Assembly (NCBI GenBank): GCA_020444775.1
Contig: JAGRHX010000991.1
Location: forward strand, 1 to 7,977
DNA from: Gammaproteobacteria bacterium
Lineage (GTDB): Bacteria; Pseudomonadota; Gammaproteobacteria; HK1
DNA: 7,977 bases
Direction of reading: 5' to 3'
Part shown: positions 4,917 to 7,977 of the stretch, in pieces
Position numbering within the stretch: position 1 is the stretch's first letter
Layout: every line of letters begins with the position of its first letter
Notes under the pieces: model-generated
Database searches by the model: none
What the model was told of the DNA's origin: nothing
The model's input: the letters and a program-made list of their open reading frames with translations, nothing else
Made by a program: the position numbers and the translations under genes

Positions 4917-5873
4917 ATGTCCAACAGCTTCGCCAGCGGCTTTCCACGCCAGGTCCAGATCACCGAGGTCGGCACTCGCGACGGCTTTCAGTCCGAGCCG
5001 ACACCGATTGGCACGCAGAGCAAGATCGATCTCATAAACCGGCTGACCGCGGCCGGCGTGCCGCGTATCGAGGCGACCTCCTTCGTCTCGCCACGCGCGC
5101 TGCCACAGCTCGCCGACGCAGCCGAGGTCATTGCCGGCGTGCAGCGTAGCCCCGGTACGATTCTCGCCACCCTGGTGCCGAACAAACGCGGCGCCCTGCG
5201 TGCCGCCGAGGCCGGCGTGGATGAGATGGTGGTGTTCGCGTCGGCCTCGGAAAGTCACAACAAGACCAACGTGAATCGCAGCATCGCCGAGTCGCTGCGT
5301 GGCTTCGAGGAGGTCGCGCGGGTCGCCGAGGAGGCGCGCATACCGGTGCACGGGGCGATTGCCACCGCCTTCGGCTGTCCGTTCGAAGGCGATGTGCCGG
5401 TCACGCAGCTGGCGAGCATGGCCCGTGAGTATCGTGCGCTGGGCTTTCGCGGCGTGAGCCTGGGCGACACCACCGGCATGGCCACACCGCTGCTGGTGGA
5501 AGCGGCCGTGAACGCGATCCGCGAGGCGGTGCCCGATCTCGACATCACCTTGCACTTCCACAATACCCGCGGGGTGGGCCTGGCTTGTGTGATGGCCGGT
5601 CTGGCGCTGGGCGTGGACCGCTACGAGAGCTCGTTCGCCGGAATCGGCGGCTGTCCCTTCGCGCCCAAGGCCACCGGCAACATCTGCACCGAGGACCTGG
5701 TCTACCTCCTGCACGAGACCGGCATCGACACGGGCATCGATCTGGACGCGCTGGTCGGTCTGGCCTGCGACGTGCAGAGCCTGGTGGGACGTGAGCTACC
5801 CGGTCAGATCATGAAGGCCGGACAGCGTCTGGAGCTGCATCCGATGGACTCGGTTCGGACCGCGACCGGCTGA
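4917..5873 (+). CDS. HMG-CoA-lyase-family enzyme, divergent active-site loop
   Basis: The 318-aa product is a DRE-TIM-type lyase that cleaves a 3-hydroxyacyl-CoA into acetyl-CoA (or another acyl-CoA) and a carbonyl compound. The length is typical of the bacterial family. The TIM barrel fills nearly the whole chain. Catalytic positions known from HMG-CoA lyase are kept: R21-D22 in 'EVGTRDGFQSE', E52 in 'IEATSFVSP', 'SLGDTTG', H213 and H215 in 'LHFHNTRG', C246 in 'GIGGCPFA' and N255 in the following 'ATGN'. However, canonical HMG-CoA lyase reads HxHDTYGQ where this reads HFHNTRGV, which suggests a different substrate. Some family members act on citramalyl-CoA (Chloroflexus) or on longer branched substrates. 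It is the second gene of the operon; its stop overlaps the CoA-transferase start, so the transferase may supply its CoA-ester substrate. Family call is secure; leucine degradation as the role is only one option. Confidence 0.93.
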   Translation: MSNSFASGFPRQVQITEVGTRDGFQSEPTPIGTQSKIDLINRLTAAGVPRIEATSFVSPRALPQLADAAEVIAGVQRSPGTILATLVPNKRGALRAAEAGVDEMVVFASASESHNKTNVNRSIAESLRGFEEVARVAEEARIPVHGAIATAFGCPFEGDVPVTQLASMAREYRALGFRGVSLGDTTGMATPLLVEAAVNAIREAVPDLDITLHFHNTRGVGLACVMAGLALGVDRYESSFAGIGGCPFAPKATGNICTEDLVYLLHETGIDTGIDLDALVGLACDVQSLVGRELPGQIMKAGQRLELHPMDSVRTATG

Positions 5874-5875
5874 TG
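5871..5875 (+). promoter_or_regulatory. TGATG stop/start overlap (translational coupling)
   Basis: The TGA of the lyase gene shares its last base with the ATG of the CoA-transferase gene. No clear SD precedes this ATG, so the transferase is probably translated by ribosomes that have just terminated, keeping the two enzymes in fixed proportion. Confidence 0.7.
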
Positions 5876-7006
5876 GGTGCGCTCGACGGCATCAAGGTCA
5901 TCGACCTGACGCGCATCCTGGCCGGCCCCTTCTGCACCCAGCTGCTTGCGGACATGGGTGCGGACGTTGTCAAGGCGGAGACACCGCAGGGCGATCCGGT
6001 GCGTGCTCAAGGCGTGATCGAGGACGGCTACAGCTGGTATTTCGCGCAGTTCAATCGCAACAAGCGTTCCGTGGTGCTCGATCTCTACCACGATGCCGAC
6101 AAGCGTCGCCTGATGACGCTGCTGGCCGACGCCGACGTGGTCGTGGAGAACTACAGACCAGGCGTGTTCGCCAGCATGGGCTTCGATGCACAGACCCTGG
6201 AGCGTCTGAACCCGGGTCTAATCACCGCCAGCGTCAACGGTTATGGTTCCAGCGGACCGTACGTGGACCGGCCGTCCTTCGACTTCATCGCCCAGGCCAT
6301 GAGCGGCTTCATGGCCATGAACGGTGAGCCCGACGGTGCGCCGATGCGGGCCGCCGCGCCGATCTCCGATCTGCTCGCCGGGCTGTACTGCGCGCTGGGC
6401 GTGGTCTCGGCTTTGCAGGCCCGGCATCGCACCGGTCGTGGTCAACAGGTGGAATCCAGCCTGGTCAACAGTCTGATCTCGATCCAGGCCTATCTGTCCG
6501 CGGAATGTCTGGCCACCGGACGCAATCCGCGGCGGACCGGCAACGATCATCCGATCGTCGCCCCCTATGGTCTGTTCGAAGCCGCGGACGGACAGATCGC
6601 GGTAGCCCCCTCCAATGACACCTACGTGCAGCGCTTCCTCGATGCGCTCGACCTCGGTGCATTGCTCGAGCTGCCCGAATTCGCCGACAACCGTGCCCGG
6701 GTGGCGAATCGAAAGGCGCTGAACGCGCGCATCGACGCGGTGACCCGGACCCGACCCGTGGAGCACTGGATCCAGCACATCAATGCGGCCGGCTGCCCCT
6801 GCGGCCGGGTGATGCCGCTGACCGAGGTGTTCGAGGACCCACAGGTGCAGGCCCAGCAGATGGTCATCGAGTCACGGCGCGAGGGCCGTGCGCCGATCCG
6901 CATGACCGGCTTTCCACTGAAGTTCTCCGAAACGCCCTGCGAGCTGCGCCGACCGCCACCGGAGCTGGGCGAGCACGACGCTGAGGTCCTGCCGCAAGGC
7001 GAGTGA
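5873..7006 (+). CDS. Class III CoA-transferase (CaiB/BaiF family)
   Basis: The 377-aa product transfers CoA from a donor thioester (often succinyl- or acetyl-CoA) to a carboxylic acid. It opens with the family signature 'LDGIKVIDLTRILAGPF' and 'LADMGADVVKAETP', followed by 'NRNKRSVVLDL', 'VVVENYRPGVFASMGF' and 'SVNGYGSSGPY'. The catalytic aspartate, which forms the acyl-anhydride in formyl-CoA transferase, corresponds to D166 in 'PISDLLAGLY'. 'RHRTGRGQQVESSL' then closes the central region, and the C-terminal half holds the smaller domain. Members form interlocked cytoplasmic dimers. It is the last gene of the three-gene operon, with start overlapping the lyase stop, so it probably activates the acid whose CoA ester the lyase cleaves, or recycles CoA from it. 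Known relatives use oxalate, carnitine, malate, citramalate, itaconate or benzylsuccinate; the acceptor here cannot be read from sequence. No truncation or missing key residue is evident. Confidence 0.94.
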   Translation: MGALDGIKVIDLTRILAGPFCTQLLADMGADVVKAETPQGDPVRAQGVIEDGYSWYFAQFNRNKRSVVLDLYHDADKRRLMTLLADADVVVENYRPGVFASMGFDAQTLERLNPGLITASVNGYGSSGPYVDRPSFDFIAQAMSGFMAMNGEPDGAPMRAAAPISDLLAGLYCALGVVSALQARHRTGRGQQVESSLVNSLISIQAYLSAECLATGRNPRRTGNDHPIVAPYGLFEAADGQIAVAPSNDTYVQRFLDALDLGALLELPEFADNRARVANRKALNARIDAVTRTRPVEHWIQHINAAGCPCGRVMPLTEVFEDPQVQAQQMVIESRREGRAPIRMTGFPLKFSETPCELRRPPPELGEHDAEVLPQGE

Positions 7007-7034
7007 CGCGCCGCGGCAGCCGAGATGTGCAGGA

Positions 7035-7059
7035 AGCGTGCGGCCGTCCGGCGCACGCT
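7035..7059. terminator. Possible bidirectional terminator hairpin between convergent genes
   Basis: AGCGTGCG at 7035-7042 pairs exactly with CGCACGCT at 7052-7059 around a 9-nt loop. It is centred in the 68-bp gap between the convergent CoA-transferase and aldo/keto reductase genes, where both transcripts must end. There is no T-run on either side, so intrinsic termination would be weak; it may act as a 3' end stabiliser instead. A second short palindrome, GCCGGCCGGC, at 7066-7075 abuts the reductase stop. Confidence 0.4.
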
Positions 7060-7074
7060 CGCCATGCCGGCCGG

Positions 7075-7977
7075 CTAACGTCCCTTCTTCTGCTCCTCGA
7101 GCCGGTCGGTGGCGGGTGCCGGGATGGGCGACAACGCGCCGATCTCGTCGCGCAGCGTGCTGGTCATGGGCACGTCCACCGAGGCCAGCGAATCGGCCAG
7201 CTGGGTCAGGTTGCGGGCCCCGATGATCGGCGCCGTCACCGCTGGATGCGCCCCCACCCAGGCCACCGCGGTGCTGACCGGATTCAGACCGCGTGCCTCG
7301 CAGAGCCGGACGAAATCCGCGGCGGTCTGCATCACCCAATCATCGCTATAACGAAGCTGATACATGTTGTTCGACTGCAGCCGGCCCACGGCGTTTTCGG
7401 CCGGCTCATCCGCCTCGCTGCTCGCACGCGTGGCCTCGGCGCTCGGACCCGAGCGGTTGTACTTGCCGGACAACAAGCCAGCGCCGAGCGGGCTGTAGGG
7501 GATCACCGCCAGACGGTTGGCCGCGGCCATGGGCAGGATTTCGACCTCGGCCTGACGCTTGACCAGGTTGTACATGGGCTCGATGACCTGCAGCCGCGCC
7601 CAGCCGTTGAGGGCTTGCACGCCCAGCGCCTGCTGGGTCTGCCAGGCCGCGTAGTTGCTGACCGCCGGATACAGGATCTTGCCCGCTCGGACCAGATCCT
7701 CCAGACCACGCATCTGCTCCTCGATCGGCGTGCGTCGGTCGAGGTGATGCAGGAAGAAGACGTCTATACGGTCGGTATCGAGGCGCTTCAAGCTGGCCTC
7801 GACCGCGCGGCTCATGTGGCGCCTGGATGTCCCCCGCGCATTGATGTCCGGTGCAGTGGCGTTGAAGCACTTGGTCGCGATGATCAGCTCGTCCCGCTCG
7901 CCTTTCATCAGGCGCCCCAGGATCGCCTCCGCACGCCCACCGTTGTACTGGTCCGCGGTGTCGAAGAAGTTGATGCC
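7075..7977 (-). CDS. Aldo/keto reductase, N-terminus beyond the window
   Basis: The visible 300 residues are the C-terminal and central part of an NAD(P)H-dependent aldo/keto reductase; roughly 30-50 N-terminal residues lie past the right edge. The complete catalytic tetrad is present, numbering from the first visible residue: D6 and Y11 in 'GINFFDTADQYNGG', K36 in 'IIATKCF', and H77 in 'VFFLHHLD'. 'YPAVSNYAAWQ' and 'VIPYSPLGAGLLSGKYN' are typical barrel segments, and 'APIIGARNLTQL' is the cofactor-adenine-binding region near the C-terminus. The protein ends with a charged tail (RLEEQKKGR) before a TAG at 7077-7075. It would reduce an aldehyde or ketone in the cytoplasm. The subfamily looks like the bacterial AKR11/12-type oxidoreductases, but I cannot fix the substrate. 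It converges on the operon and need not share its regulation, although a carbonyl product from the lyase or ThDP enzyme would be a conceivable substrate. Confidence 0.88.
   Translation of the reverse strand, partial: GINFFDTADQYNGGRAEAILGRLMKGERDELIIATKCFNATAPDINARGTSRRHMSRAVEASLKRLDTDRIDVFFLHHLDRRTPIEEQMRGLEDLVRAGKILYPAVSNYAAWQTQQALGVQALNGWARLQVIEPMYNLVKRQAEVEILPMAAANRLAVIPYSPLGAGLLSGKYNRSGPSAEATRASSEADEPAENAVGRLQSNNMYQLRYSDDWVMQTAADFVRLCEARGLNPVSTAVAWVGAHPAVTAPIIGARNLTQLADSLASVDVPMTSTLRDEIGALSPIPAPATDRLEEQKKGR

Noticed and set aside
4881..5714. 277-codon open frame on the minus strand opposite the lyase gene
   Set aside because: Same reasoning: the plus strand carries a complete HMG-CoA-lyase-family protein, and the antisense product shows no family features.

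Overview
The window is high-GC DNA with proteobacterial-style coding. Genes are tightly packed, SD motifs of the GGAG/GAGG type precede several starts, and the gene families are common in Pseudomonadota. A gammaproteobacterium is my best guess, but nothing here fixes the taxon. I see no rRNA, tRNA, CRISPR array, insertion sequence or phage gene.

Layout: (a) Positions 1-115, minus strand, hold the first 38 codons of a crotonase (enoyl-CoA hydratase/isomerase) family gene that runs off the left edge. (b) Positions 116-348 are a divergent control region with a perfect 8-bp inverted repeat and a weaker related one. (c) Positions 349-2112 encode a membrane-bound class III adenylate cyclase with an extracytoplasmic CHASE2 sensor. 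(d) Positions 2245-3150 encode an exported protein with a FecR-like segment, an FN3/Ig-like segment and a TPR-like tail. It is probably the partner of the cyclase. (e) Positions 3151-3343 are an intergenic region rich in short perfect tandem duplications, with a possible promoter and hairpin. (f) Positions 3344-7006 are a compact three-gene operon: a ThDP-dependent enzyme of the short 'acetolactate synthase large subunit/IlvX-like' type, a divergent HMG-CoA-lyase-family enzyme, and a class III (CaiB/BaiF) CoA-transferase whose start overlaps the preceding stop codon. (g) Positions 7075-7977, minus strand, encode an aldo/keto reductase that converges on the operon and runs off the right edge.

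How the genes may work together: The operon combines CoA activation (class III transferase), retro-aldol/Claisen-type C-C cleavage of a 3-hydroxyacyl-CoA (HMG-CoA-lyase fold) and ThDP chemistry on a 2-oxo acid or 2-hydroxyacyl compound. The crotonase on the other side of the signalling pair would fit the same theme. A pathway that activates a branched or dicarboxylic hydroxy acid, cleaves it to acetyl-CoA plus a 2-oxo acid (as citramalyl-CoA gives pyruvate) and passes that acid to the ThDP enzyme is plausible. The substrate cannot be read from sequence. The cyclase and its exported partner form a separate sensing module making cAMP. A link to the catabolic genes is suggested only by adjacency.
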